The notes under the pieces are model-generated. The model made no database searches. It was not told the DNA's origin and saw nothing but the letters and a program-made list of their open reading frames with translations. A stretch of DNA of 29,014 nucleotides from Plantago elongata (taxonomy: Eukaryota > Streptophyta > Magnoliopsida > Lamiales > Plantaginaceae), in contig JAYMSP010001773.1 in assembly GCA_036897095.1 (NCBI GenBank), positions 1 through 29,014 on the forward strand, in the 5' to 3' direction. The translations under genes and the position numbers were made by a program. Position 1 is the stretch's first letter. Every line of letters starts with the position of its first letter. Of this stretch, positions 19,401-29,014 are shown piece by piece.

Positions 19401-19853
19401 ATGAGATTTTGTAAAAAATTTTGTCCAAGTTTTCACTGCTCCGAACAATTTCTTGGCACTTTTTTTTCACCAAAGTTTGTGTTTTGAACTCGACTTTCTC
19501 GATTTTGATATCCGAATTGAAATGTGTTTTTTTCCTCCATGCTTCTCTTTTATCTTATGCGTGTTTCCTGTTACAATCCTATCGATAAGGTTTGTCATCC
19601 GTAGATAATAGTCTTGTAAAAATCCTCGATATCGTTAACTTAATGCAAACGGCTAAGTATGATAAACCCGAAGTCCACCTTTATTCGAGGACTTACTTCA
19701 TCCGAGGGAATATCAAACGTCGTTAAGTGCAATAATGTCCAATAAGCTTTTTCAAATTCACTAACTGATCTGAGTCGTTGGGTCATAGTTAGTGGGTGGG
19801 TAGATCGTGGCCCTGATCGCAGAGGCGGTTGGAATTCTGAAATTGTCCTTCCC
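19401..19853. other. Spacer between antisense genes A and B
   Basis: It has T-rich tracts that look like 3' UTR (19454-19550), followed by upstream sequence of gene B. No coding is seen. Confidence 0.5.
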
Positions 19854-20337
19854 TATAAATAGGTAGACCGTCAATCGTCAAAGTTACCATATTTTTAGAG
19901 AGTGACTTTCTGCAAACCGAACCCCAGTAATCCAGCAATCCAAGCATAAGCGTTTAGAGCCTCCCAGAGCAGTAGCTGCCTTCGATCCAATCCGTTCTTC
20001 TTTCTCAAGTAAGTATTTAGATACCTCTTTCTTGTGTGTGATGTTTTTACTACTTTACACTTGTTTCCGTAGTATGGTGCTTATGTTTTAACTTCGGTAT
20101 ATTTGGTTCGGCGGATCTTACAGCTCGGATGCATCTTGACTTCTCAAATCGTAAATAGATAATTAATCTAAACTTTGGACTGTTCGGACTACCTCCGCTA
20201 ACTTCTAACTGTTTATTAGAGTTAGGGGCCCTCGAATCCTATGATCCGTAGTGACATGCCTCGTGACACTACGTTGACTTTTGCTTGCTTAGGAAGATCC
20301 GTAGTGTACAAATTTAGCCATTTCCTTCCTTTCCTAG
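19854..20337 (+). promoter_or_regulatory. TATA box, leader and 5'UTR intron of antisense gene B
   Basis: TATAAATA (19854-19861) lies about 150 bases upstream of a GTAAGT donor (20009). The acceptor CCTAG ends at 20337, and ATG follows one base later at 20339. The 329-bp intron in the leader and a dedicated TATA box imply a pol II gene transcribed opposite to the element. Confidence 0.6.
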
Positions 20338-23261
20338 GATGTCTGATAGCGATAGTCAAAATGCTCGTGAGGGACAGAGCTACGGATCCGACTCGAAGCC
20401 TAGCGCGGAATCAGAGTCTTATTCTTTGACTTCGACTGATTTAGCCGACGCCTTTGCTGATGAGGTCCTGGAGGAGCCGAACCAGGAATCAGTCGCTCCT
20501 GAAGAGGCAGTTAATCCGGTTGCCGGTCGTTCCTCCTCGATCGTAGAAATTCTCGATTCGCCTAATCCGGATCGTCGAATCGAGTCTCTTCACCCCAACG
20601 CGGATCTATACATCAAACTTCCACTCATGAGTTTGGTGGAAATGTTGAACCCGAAGACACTGAGCTTCCTCCTGAGGTTCATTTATTCTATCGGTCCTTA
20701 GGTTATAATACCCGAATTCTCCCTCACCAGTTACCTTTTATCCCGGACTTCCAGGAGATGTTCTAGGAGACCGTAGAAGATACTTCCGGGGAAGCTCTCG
20801 ATACCACCATGTTTGAAGCGGGCGTCGGGGAGAAGGTTCGCGCAGTCATGCCTCTCCGGATGATTCCCATTATCGATGTGGATCACAGTCCGAATCCCAT
20901 TACTACCCAAGCTGGGGATGCTAAAGGGAAGGGATTGGCGGCGGAGGAGGTTAAGGTCGTAAGGGAAGAGGAGTCGGATGATGATGACTTGGATGGAGAG
21001 GACGACACCGTAGGGACCTCAAGTAGTCGGGTGTATGATATCAAATTTCCAAGGAGCAAGGCAAAGGTCGTCCATCCGGATGAAGACGGAGAGCTCAACT
21101 CGAACGACATGCTGCTGACTCGGGCAAGAGAACTAGCCGAGGAGCGGTTAGAGGATATCCGTCAGTTATACGAGATACCCGATTCCCTTGAGATGGTGGT
21201 GCCGGATCTGGAAAATGCATTCTACAATCCACCATCCGGGTACATGGCTGTATATGAAGCCTCGCTCAACTGCGGATGGAGGCTTTCGGATGCTCCTCAG
21301 TTTCTCGCTATCTTCAATGATCTGGGCTTGTGCCCCCACCAAGTCATCCCGAACTCACTTGGTAATCTAATGTGCTTCGGAGTGCTATGTAAACACCTTG
21401 GCGTCCATCTGAGCACGGGCGAGTGAAACGCATACGGGCTACTATTCTTTTCTCGTACGACCCGGATATGCCTTCTCTGAGGATCCGATTTCTTCACTCG
21501 GAGTGGAGTGGTGGAAAAGATACTTCTTTGTCCGACCGGCTCTAAAAGCGGGTGAGCCCGAAGATAGCCGGGAGAAGTGGGTATTCCCGAAGAAGTTTAA
21601 TCGGGAACCCTATTCGTTCGACCGGACACCATCTTGGAACTTGCCCTTGTGGATGCAAGCTCTCAAGAAGAAGAATCGGACGGAGACTTACTTCTTCCGA
21701 GGCTTGATATGTCAACCTCTACCATTCTTAGCCGGGTTGGCTCTGGAATGTTACTGTGGCAACCCGCCACAAGGCTTTGGTTAGTATTAGTTCCGTAGGC
21801 AAATATCCGTAGTTCTTTATTATCTGTGTTTGTTATTCTCTACTTGTTCTCAAAGTATAAATATGCCGGATCTAACCAACCTTTTCTTACTTGTGCAGAG
21901 TACTGGTTTAACTACACGATGTCTGCTCTCCTCAAATTGAAGAGAAAATAGAGGGAGGATCAAGAGAGGGAGGAACCTAAGGGCCAAAGGACTCGGATCA
22001 TCAATGTCTCAACGACTCTTCCGATGGACGAGCCCGTGAACGCAGCGATCTTCTCGGAAATCAATGTTGATCGAGTCTCCAAAGGCCAAGAGGAGCTTCG
22101 GATGCCGACCCCGAAGCAAGGAAAGATTAAGGATACGGGGGCAAAAAAGCCGCCTAGGGCTTCCGGAGCTTCGGGCTCGAAGGCGGTCTCTGGCTCCAAG
22201 AGAGCTTCGGAAGGTGCCCTCCCTTCTTCGAAGAAGGCGAAGGGAAAATCAGCCTTGGTCCCCGGCCCGGATGCCGACTTAGAGGCTGAGGTGGCCAAGC
22301 TGGTCGGCATGAATGAGGTGGAGCGCATATCCTAGCTTGTCGTTGCTGGTCGAAAGGTTTGCATCTGAACCTCCCCTTTCCGACTCAATTTTTCTAATGT
22401 TTTCATTTTACTAAGTCTTTTCTCTTCGTCTTTTGTCAACTATTGGCTGTGGTCCATGTCTGCTCGCATGTGGCCGGAGAGAGGGCCGAGTTGGATTCAC
22501 AACTCTCTAATTCTGAAGCAAGTGTGAAGGACTTGGAGGGTAAGTGCAAGGAGTACCGGAATAAGTTCCACAAGGCCGTGGAGGACATTAAGAGGTCGGA
22601 TGAAAATCGAAAAGCTCTAGCTCGTGATCAAGCTGCGGTTCGGGCGGAGAGGGATACGCTGGAGAAAGGGGTCGGGGAGATTCTTGGGCTATTTCGGAGC
22701 TTCAAAACACAGATGCTCGAGAATCTGAGGCACATTCGGACAAAGGCTGCTCAAGATTTCCTCCACTCAATGTCGTGCAAGTACTTCCTAATGTGTACTT
22801 CCGACGAAGCTCGTGCGGCCGGCTTTGATTCTGTTATCGGGCAGCTGAAGTTGAAGGATCAACTCCCAAGCAACTTCAATCCGAAGACCATGCACTTGAG
22901 CCCGTACAATAATGCGGATGGAACCCGATTCACCGGCGAGCCCCTTGATAATGCTAAGTTAATGAGTGATGAATTCTGCAAGCTCGTGGCCATGGAGACT
23001 CCGGGTCTGAAATTCAACCATGGGGGGCCCTTCCTCCCGGAGTTCATTCCCGAGGTGCTGCTCCAACACATGCTAGTGCCACTGGAGGAGTATGCCGAGC
23101 ATAACCGTGATTGGTTAAGCCTTCCAGACCCTATACGAGGACAGCCGGATCTCAACCTTGAAGAAGAGGCTCCGAAGTTTGTGGAGAAAGAAAGGTTGGC
23201 CTACGAAGCTTGGCAGGCAAAAAAGGCGGCAAGTGAAGGGAGTTCCAGGGCTCCGAAGTGA
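20338..23261 (+). pseudogene. Antisense gene B: Tat-type extra ORF (Transposase_28-like core plus coiled coil), spliced, broken
   Basis: The N-terminal part (from 20339) is Ser/Glu-rich. The central part carries an acidic stretch (EESDDDDLDGEDD, about 20968-21006). A conserved core follows (about 21120-21779) with GWRLSDAPQFLAIFNDL, GLLFFS and VEWWKRYFFV segments, like the Pfam domain named 'putative gypsy type transposon' (Transposase_28), from family memory and not searched. An intron at 21780-21898 (GTTAGT...TGCAG) joins two exons in frame. A Lys/Ser-rich exon follows to about 22356, then probably another intron (donor GTTTGC at 22357, acceptor unclear), then a 270-residue exon with coiled-coil heptads (about 22480-22690) ending at 23261. 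Damage includes a frameshift near 20650, TAG at 20764, TGA at 21424, a frameshift near 21450 and TAG at 21949. Its function is unknown. Confidence 0.75.
21780..21898 (+). other. Intron in antisense gene B
   Basis: The donor is TTTG|GTTAGT and the acceptor is CTTGTGCAG|AG. The 119-bp stretch is T-rich and holds stops. Removing it leaves the flanking coding frames in phase. Confidence 0.6.
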
Positions 23262-23280
23262 AGATGGTAGTTTGAGAAGG

Positions 23281-23294
23281 CGGAGTATGCTCCG
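23281..23294 (+). other. 3'-end hairpin of antisense gene B
   Basis: CGGAGTATGCTCCG, a 5-bp perfect stem with TATG loop, lies 20 bases after the stop in the context GAAGGCGGAGTATGCTCCGTGA. Compared with the gene A hairpin, one G-C pair is replaced by A-T on both sides of the stem. Confidence 0.6.
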
Positions 23295-23804
23295 TGAAAT
23301 GTGTACGGTCTCCGGACCATGAAACAATTTCATTTTGCTACATGGTTTTACTTCTAGATATTGGTCTTATTTTCCTCGCATTTAGTTCCTTCATTGGATA
23401 TTTGATCTGTTTGTTTTGATTTCGGATAATGGTGCTTTGGCTTCATATCTAGATTCGACTATTTCGATTTTGAGTAAGAATTCTTCTAACTCTCGTTGAT
23501 TCGGCTTGGTTTATCCTGATGTTCCGGCCATTTGTGCTTTTATTATTGCTTTGATCTTCTTTGTGTGTGTAGTGATCGATTGATATTGTGATATACCCGA
23601 ATGTTTATGAGTTGTGTGTTTCAACAAGTCATTTGTTAGTTCGGAATACATCACATCCGTTGCTCTCATATCCGAAACGAAATAAGTTACTAGATCATAT
23701 TCTTTGAAAAAGACAACCGTTGTATTGATTTGACGGAAATTCAATTTTAACCGCCGGATATTAAAAAAGAGACTACGGATTAATCAAAGACATAGCAAAA
23801 CAGA
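23295..23804. other. Convergent 3' UTRs of antisense gene B and pol
   Basis: About 510 T-rich bases separate the end of antisense gene B (plus strand) from the end of pol (minus strand). The two genes face each other tail to tail. No coding is supported. Confidence 0.5.
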
Positions 23805-24814
23805 CTAAGCATAAAACTTCTGCAAATTCCTCGGATTCCAGGTTTTGTTAAGTACTCTTCCTTCGAGATCTTCCAATTCGAAACTCCCATTGCTTCAGGC
23901 TCCTATTAATCTGTACGGACCTTCCTGGTTGGGTTTTGGCTTAATTTCCCACATGATTTAGGATGTCAGCTCACCGAAGAACCAAGTCCCCGATCTAAAT
24001 ATCCTTTTTGCAAACCTTTTGGTTATAGGCTCGGGCGATCGAAGCTTGGTATATTAGGATGTGGGCCAGGGAAGATTCCCTTCTATCTTTCGAGAAGCTC
24101 AAGTTCATACACCCGAGCGACCTCATTACCCTCGGGCAGATACTGTTGGATCCTTTGAGTTTCCACAATAACTTCCAAAGGAATCATTGCTTTGGAACCA
24201 TATACTAGGGAGAATGGGGTCTCTCTAGTGGCGGTTCTCGGAGTGGTTCTGTGAGTCCAAAGGACCCCATCTAAATCATCCACCCAGCTTCCTTGAAATG
24301 TCTTAAGTCTCTTTTCTAAAATTTTCACAATGGTCCGATTGGTGGATTCCACTTGTCCATTCGCCTGAGGGTATCCGACGGAAGTGAAGCGTTGTTCTAC
24401 TTTAATGGATTTACACCACTCCTTGAGCTTATGTCCGAAGAACTGGGCGCCATTATCCGAGACCAGGATTCTTGGTAACCCGAAGCGACAAATGATGTTC
24501 TTCCAGATGAAGGTTTGGACTCGAGCTTCGGTTATGGTTGCCACTATCTCGGCTTCTACCCACTTGGTGAAATATTCAACTACTACAATCAAGAACTTCT
24601 TTTGTTGGACTCCTCGGGGGAAGGTTCCTACAATGTCAATACCCCATTGATAAAATGGGCACGAGATGATTGACGGAATCATTGAATTACTCGGTCTATG
24701 CGGGATGTTGGCATAAAACTGACAGTCGCTACAAGTCCGAGCATACTTAGCCGAGTCTTTATCTATGGTAGGCCAATAATATCCCTGCCTAATGACCTTT
24801 TGCGAAAGAGTTTT
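23805..24814 (-). pseudogene. int: Integrase of the Tat element (zinc finger tail, DD35E core, C-terminal domain)
   Basis: The enzyme inserts the DNA copy into the host genome. The catalytic core shows D in GIDIVG (24635-24637), D in VSDNG and E in GQVESTN with exactly 35 residues between the last two, so the DD35E triad is complete. The second half of the H2C2 zinc finger (C-X2-C in CSDCQ) lies just upstream at about 24730, in the same frame after an in-frame TAA at 24815-24817. From 24083 leftward the frame is broken by stops and indels. The C-terminal domain is still readable across frames (IGDLVL segment, SLKQWEF segment), ending with WNPRNLQKFYA and a TAG at 23805-23807. The triad is intact, but the protein cannot be made whole. 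Confidence 0.88.
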
Positions 24815-25297
24815 TTAATGACTGCCACAACTACCATTGTGAATTTCTTCTAGGATGGTCTTGGCCTCTTGGGGTCCGAGGCAACACAAGTGTGTTCCAC
24901 TAAAGGATCTTTTGTAAAGTTCTCCTTCGAGTAGAAAGTAGCGAGCTGCCCGACATTGGATCTTCCAAGCCTCTGTTGGCTCCAAAGGCAACGTCCCGTT
25001 CCGAAGGTAGATCAAGATGTCCGTCATCCAAGTCCTTTCCTCATCCACTTGGTACAAAGGGAAGTCCTGATTGTGGAGAGAAGAAGCTCGGAGGGTTAAG
25101 AGGATGATGCTCCTTGTGTCTACTGCTCTGGATGCGGAGGAAAATTTAGCCAAAGAACCGGCCTTTTCATTGTACGACCTATCGAAATTCTCGAGGGAGA
25201 AATCTTCAAACTTGGTTGCAACTTCTTTGAGCCTTTCTAGATACAATATCATGCTCGAACTCTTGGTGATGAAGAGCCCGGGGTATTGTGATTCCAC
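24815..25297 (-). pseudogene. End of archaeal-type RNase H and integrase N-terminal zinc finger start
   Basis: This continues the polyprotein after an in-frame TAG at 25301. It starts with the RNase H tail (RLKEVATKFEDFSLENFDRS), where the usual D of the ADxLAK-type motif is replaced (KAGSLAKF), so a catalytic residue is missing. The linker with AARYFLLEGELYKRSFSG and LGPQEAKTILEEIHNGSCGSH carries the H...H half of the H2C2 finger. It ends at an in-frame TAA (24815-24817). Confidence 0.8.
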
Positions 25298-25300
25298 AAG

Positions 25301-25690
25301 CTAAGAGTCTGTATAAGCTTTGATCCTTCTTACCTGGAGTAGTTTAGCCATCCGAAGGCCTACCAGAAGGGCCTTATATTCTGCTTCATTGTTGGTTACT
25401 CGGAAGTCCAAAGTAATGGCGTAATCAAGTTTTGCTCCTTCGGGACTTTGAAGGTGGATTCCTATTCCTCCGAGCCTTCCATTTGATGATCCGTCCACCT
25501 GTAGGATCCAAGAGGGGGCTTGCTTCTCTGAGTCGACTTCGGGTGTCTCAATTTTTCCTGTTATCACTCGAGTCTCAGTGGGTTCGGGAGGGGCAATTTC
25601 CATTGTGGTGTCCGAGTCTTCTACAATAAACATCCATTGGTTCCCGAAAAGGCCATTGTCATGATCCGGCTCCTCCTCTTCTATGATCAA
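25301..25690 (-). pseudogene. Archaeal-type RNase H (second RNase H) of the Tat element
   Basis: The segment WILQVDGSSNGRLGGIG carries the first catalytic D (residue 66 of this open stretch), NNEAEY the E (residue 104) and AYTDS the second D (residue 128). TAG follows at once in place of the usual Gln of the DSQL motif. A second RNase H between the RT-linked one and integrase is the defining feature of the Tat lineage (known). The N-terminal 55 residues are an acidic linker. It lies in a different frame from the upstream RT/RNase H, with a frame change near 25700. Confidence 0.82.
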
Positions 25691-25827
25691 ATATTTAGCT
25701 AGGGACCCTCGGGCAGAATTTCCGGGTCAATGATTTCAAGACACTTGGGCTCGGATCCCTGGTGATCCACTTCCGAGAAGTCGACTATGAAGTCAGCTAA
25801 CACTTGGGCTTTCTTAGCTAACGGAGC

Positions 25828-27043
25828 TTAGTACGAGATATCATACTCGCCGAGTTCGATCGCCCATTTGGAGAGTCTTCCGGATTGATCCGGTTTTCCC
25901 ATCACTTGCTTGAGTGGCTCGTTGGTTAGGACCACAATTTGGTGCAATTTGAAATTAGGTTTGAGCCTTCGGGTGGTATGAATCAAAGCATAGGCTAGCT
26001 TCTCAATGTGTAAGTACCTGAGTTCGGGTCCTGCGAGGGCCTTGCTTAAGTAATATATTGGTAGATGGTCATTTCCTTGGATCCGGACTAGTACAAAACT
26101 CATAGCCTCGTTCGTTACTGCCAAGTACAGATATAAAGGCTCCCCTTCGAGTGTTTTGGACAAAAGCAGAGGTGACAACAGATAGGTTTTGAGGCTCTCG
26201 AAAGCTTCCTCACACTCTTTGGTCCACTTGAATCCCTCTCCTTTTCTTAGGATCTTGAAGAAAGGCAGATTCTTCTCGGCGGATCTCGAGATAAATCTAC
26301 TAAGGGACAAAACTCTCCCGATGAGCTGCTGCACCTCGTTCATATTTTTAGGTTGAGACAAGTCAAGGATGGCTCGGATCTTTTCCGGATTAGCGCTAAT
26401 ACCTCTTTCTGTGGCCATATATCCGATGAACTTTCCTCCTTTGACTCCGAAGGTGCATTTCTCCGGATTTAAACTCATTCTATATTTCCTAAGGATTGAA
26501 AAATAGTTTTCTAGGTGTTCGATGTGTCTTTCTTTGGTTTTGCTTTTGACCAACATGTCATCCACATAAACTTCCATGGTCTTTCCGAGTTCTTCCTTAA
26601 ACATTCTGTTCACGAGCCTTTGGTATGTAGCTCCCGCATTCTTGAGTCCGAATGGCATGACCTTAAAGCAATATACTCCTCCAGCCGTGAAGAACGCCGT
26701 CTTCGAAACATCTTCTTTTGCCATCTGGATGGTAGAATCCTTGGTATGCGTCCATGAAGCTCAGTAGGGCACATCCGAATGTTAAGTCTACCAACTCATC
26801 GATCCGGGGCAAGGGATAAGGATCTTTCGGATAGAATTTGTTCAATCAAGTGAAGTCATTACACATTCTCCATTTGCCCGGCGATTTTTCTACCAAGACC
26901 ACATTGCAAACCCAATCCGAATATCTCACTTCTTCGATATGTCCGGCTTTCAGCAATCTCTCAACTTTGGCTACTATGATTGCATCTTCAATAGGGCTGG
27001 AATCTTTCCTCTTTTGTCGGATGTGTTTGACCATTGGGTCCAT
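25828..27043 (-). pseudogene. Reverse transcriptase and linked RNase H
   Basis: This part copies the element RNA into DNA. RT blocks appear in order: AKVERLLKAGHIEEV and VVLVEKSPGKWRMCNDFT (26846-27043), PLPRIDELVD and FMDAYQGF (about 26728-26830), MPFGLKNAGATYQ, and the YVDD active site at 26557-26568. The linked RNase H domain follows (EPLYLYLAVTNEAMSFVL, YYLSKAL, LTNEPLKQV) and ends GEYDISY. Breaks are a TGA at 26846-26848, a frameshift near 26729 just before the MAKEDVSKTAFFT segment, and a TAA at 25828-25830. The RT core from 26724 to 25828 is one clean 298-codon frame. Confidence 0.9.
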
Positions 27044-27398
27044 GTTCAGACTGTGAACAACTACCCTCGGATCTATCCCTCTAAGATCATCTGTACTCCA
27101 AGCAATATATCTGAATTCTTTCGGAGGCAGGATACGAGTTTTAGCTCTACTTCGGAACTCATCTCAGTTCCTATCTTAGTCTTTCTATCCGGATCACCTC
27201 GATAATCTGAATCTCTTTGATAGTCTCATGTGGCTCAATCCGGGCAGATTTTGGAAACTTGTGGTCAACTGCTCCTACTCCTATTTCAGTCTTTGGGGGT
27301 TGTGCTATGTTTAGGCCCTTGGATATTGAGAGTATCGGGTTCGTGGCCACGTTTGTAGACATGATGTAACATTCCCAAGCTTCTCGTCTGTTACCCAA
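27044..27398 (-). pseudogene. Protease to RT linker, frameshifted
   Basis: After an in-frame TAA (27399-27401) the polyprotein continues with NRREAWECY, as expected after the protease in Tat elements. A frame change near 27185 and another near 27100 separate the segment KTKIGTEMSS from DDLRGIDPRVV, which normally form one linker before RT. The linker holds no catalytic site. Confidence 0.7.
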
Positions 27399-28394
27399 TT
27401 ACTTTCCGACTCCATAAGGAGTTGGGAATTTGATCCGGTTGTGTAGCGGGGACGAGATGGCCCGAAACTGATTAAGGCCTGGCCTCCCGAAGATAACGTT
27501 GTAATTGAAGGCTTTATCTACAACTAGAAATAACACCGTTAAGGTCATTCTCCTCGGAGAGGTTCCCATGGAGACTTGCAGCTTGATCGTTCTGATGGGA
27601 GTGACAACTGCATTGCCGAACCCGGACAGCGAGGTGTTCACCTTCCCATATTCAATGTCTCCTAGGTTCATTTGATCTATAGTTCTCTTGGAGATGATGT
27701 CCGAAGAACTACCGGTGTCTATTAGAACTTTGTTGACTTTGTAGGTCGCTATAACTAGGGCAACAACTAACGGAACATTAGGAGGTCGGCTGTCTCCACT
27801 CCCGAAGGTAGGGGGAGGTATCTCACTATCATCAAAGGATATGGTATTTGATCCTCTTGGAGGCGTCGGGTTTCTTACCAAGTCTCCGTTCCAGATGTCT
27901 TGGGCTGTTCTTTCTCTGCGGCTATCCCCAGCACTCGGACCTCCGGCTATGGCATTGCTCACCCCACTATAGGGTAAGTTCTCATAGTCTCCTTCGTCCA
28001 GGTACTCCTCATATTTTCTTGCCTCGGGAGGGGGAGTATTTCTTGGTGGAGGAGGAAGAGTTATAGACTTATTCCTCAGACTCCAATCTTTTCTTCTGCT
28101 CGGGACCTGTTCTTCTCTAGAATACGGCTCTTTAAGTTGGCCGCTTCGGATATGCATTTCAATCTCTGTCTTGAGTTGAATACATTTTTTCGTCGAGTGT
28201 CCGGTTTGTCTATGGAAAGCGCAATAGGACCTTGCTTCCTTGCCTTTTCTATTGTTGTAGAAGGGCCTCGGCCATTGGATATCAAAGTTTTTATCTATCA
28301 TGATAGACAAAATTTCTTCCCTCGGGCGGTTCAACCGATTATATTCTGCATATCTCTTAGAGGGAGTCCATTTTCTTCGGAACTCTAGTTTTCG
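27399..28394 (-). pseudogene. Gag C-terminus with zinc finger, and aspartic protease
   Basis: A 311-codon open stretch begins after an in-frame TGA (28395-28397) and stays in the gag frame. Near its N-terminus is a C-X2-H-X4-H-X4-C finger (28182-28223), the modified zinc knuckle of Tat gag. A Pro-rich linker follows, then the retropepsin-like protease with its DTGSS active site (D at 27717-27719), an FLVVDKAFNYNVIFGRP flap-to-end segment and a C-terminal FPTPYGVGK. A TAA at 27399-27401 ends the stretch. The protease matures the polyprotein; its domain is intact, but its neighbours are cut off. Confidence 0.87.
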
Positions 28395-29014
28395 TCAGAT
28401 ATCCCTCCTCGGTTCTGGTTTCCACACCTTGGGAGCCTCTTGTTTAGCAGGTCCCTTGACTCTCTTCTGTCCGGCTCTAACGGGGACATTACTCCGGAAC
28501 TCTACTCTGTACAAGACGTGATCACAGATATCTTCCAATTGTCTTTCATTGAGGATTTCCTCTTCGGATAGTTTCTTTCTAAGGTCGTGGTTGATGGTGT
28601 TAGCATACAGGTGACAGACCCGTTCATTAATGTTATGTGCTTCCACATGTCGTACCTCCGTATTGAACCTATCTAGGAAAGTCCGAAGATCTTCATTCTC
28701 GAATTGAATGATCCGAGCTAGATGATCCACGGATCTCTTCCTCCTCTTGGTTTTTTGGAACCTTTTTAAGAAGAGTGTGGAAACGTCGTCAAATGACCTT
28801 ATGGGCCCGAATGGCAAGCCAGTCCACCAATCCATCGCTTCTCCGAAGAGAGTTGTGGAAAAATTGAGTGCCTTGAGGGTTTCATTGATCCCGTTGATAT
28901 CCATCTTGGATTCATAGCGGGTAAGATGTGTCGCCGGGCAACTGTCTCCGAAGTAGCGTTCAAAGTTCGGAATGGTGCATTCCACTGGTTTCCGTTCTCT
29001 TCGGATAGCATTGT
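28395..29014 (-). pseudogene. gag: Gag (capsid region) of the Tat element, N-terminus beyond the window
   Basis: The frame is open to the right edge, so this is a partial gene whose start is off the window. It contains the Retrotrans_gag core: a YFGDSCPATHLTRYE segment, ALNFSTTLFGEAMDWW, SFDDVSTLFLKRFQ, then LIQ-type helix segments ending in a basic RVKGPAKQ stretch. A TGA at 28395-28397 stops it. The downstream sequence continues in the same frame, so this is a point stop and not an indel. Confidence 0.87.

Larger units (their letters stand above)
17327..29014 (-). mobile_element. Tat-lineage Ty3/gypsy retrotransposon with antisense extra genes, 5' end off the window
   Basis: Read leftward it shows gag, aspartic protease, reverse transcriptase, RNase H, a second (archaeal-type) RNase H, integrase, a ~5.7 kb 3' region, a polypurine tract and a 3' LTR. 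The dual RNase H and the antisense ORF between pol and the 3' LTR are known marks of the Tat lineage (Retand/Grande-type relatives). At least seven in-frame stops and several indels show it is non-autonomous. The visible part is 11.7 kb; the 5' LTR, primer-binding site and gag N-terminus lie to the right of the window. Confidence 0.88.

Noticed and set aside
20883-21110. Minus-strand Ser-rich open frame inside antisense gene B
   Set aside because: It is a shadow of the acidic GAG/GAT-rich coding stretch on the plus strand.

Overview
The window looks like repeat-rich nuclear DNA of a flowering plant, probably a eudicot, and contains no intact host protein gene that I can support. The evidence is a chromovirus-type Ty3/gypsy fragment, a TRIM-like element, a plant L1-type LINE tail, a Tat-lineage Ty3/gypsy element with two RNase H domains and antisense extra genes, and plant promoter motifs (telo-box, TGGGCY, TATA). 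The species cannot be named from the sequence.

Layout. (1) 1-3006 is a mosaic of three broken elements: the 3' part of a chromovirus 5' LTR with primer-binding site and decayed gag (1-1437), a TRIM-like element starting exactly at its primer-binding site and ending with one complete LTR (1438-1853), and the 3' part of a LINE ORF2 with poly(A) tail (1854-3006). (2) 3007-3410 is a short unique spacer. (3) 3411-16052 is a head-to-tail array of an unrecognised unit of about 2.8 kb: four near full-length units, one with a 1.9 kb deletion, and a truncated last unit. No unit has a long conserved reading frame. Each has a plus-strand promoter-like block (TGGGCY, telo-box, TATA), and the full units also have a minus-strand promoter-like block (G-box, TATA) facing it. 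(4) 16053-17326 holds a candidate LTR (TGTAAG...CTTACA) abutting the array, a 36-bp tandem duplication and AT-rich DNA. (5) 17327 to the right edge is a large minus-strand Tat-lineage element whose 5' LTR lies outside the window.

The Tat element reads, in its own direction (right to left): gag, protease, reverse transcriptase, RNase H, archaeal-type RNase H, integrase (DD35E), then a long 3' region, polypurine tract and 3' LTR. The 3' region carries two genes on the opposite strand. The larger (about 19854-23261) has its own TATA box, a 5'UTR intron and further introns; it resembles the extra antisense ORF known in Tat elements and ends in a coiled-coil region. The smaller upstream one (about 18608-19384) is unrecognised but has the same layout: TATA-like box, 5'UTR intron and ATG directly after the acceptor. 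Both end in a matching GG(G/A)GTATGC(C/T)CC hairpin. All coding regions of the element contain stops and frameshifts, so this copy is dead.

The two points most worth following up are the 2.8-kb array with convergent promoters and conserved hairpins, and the two-gene antisense cassette of the Tat element.
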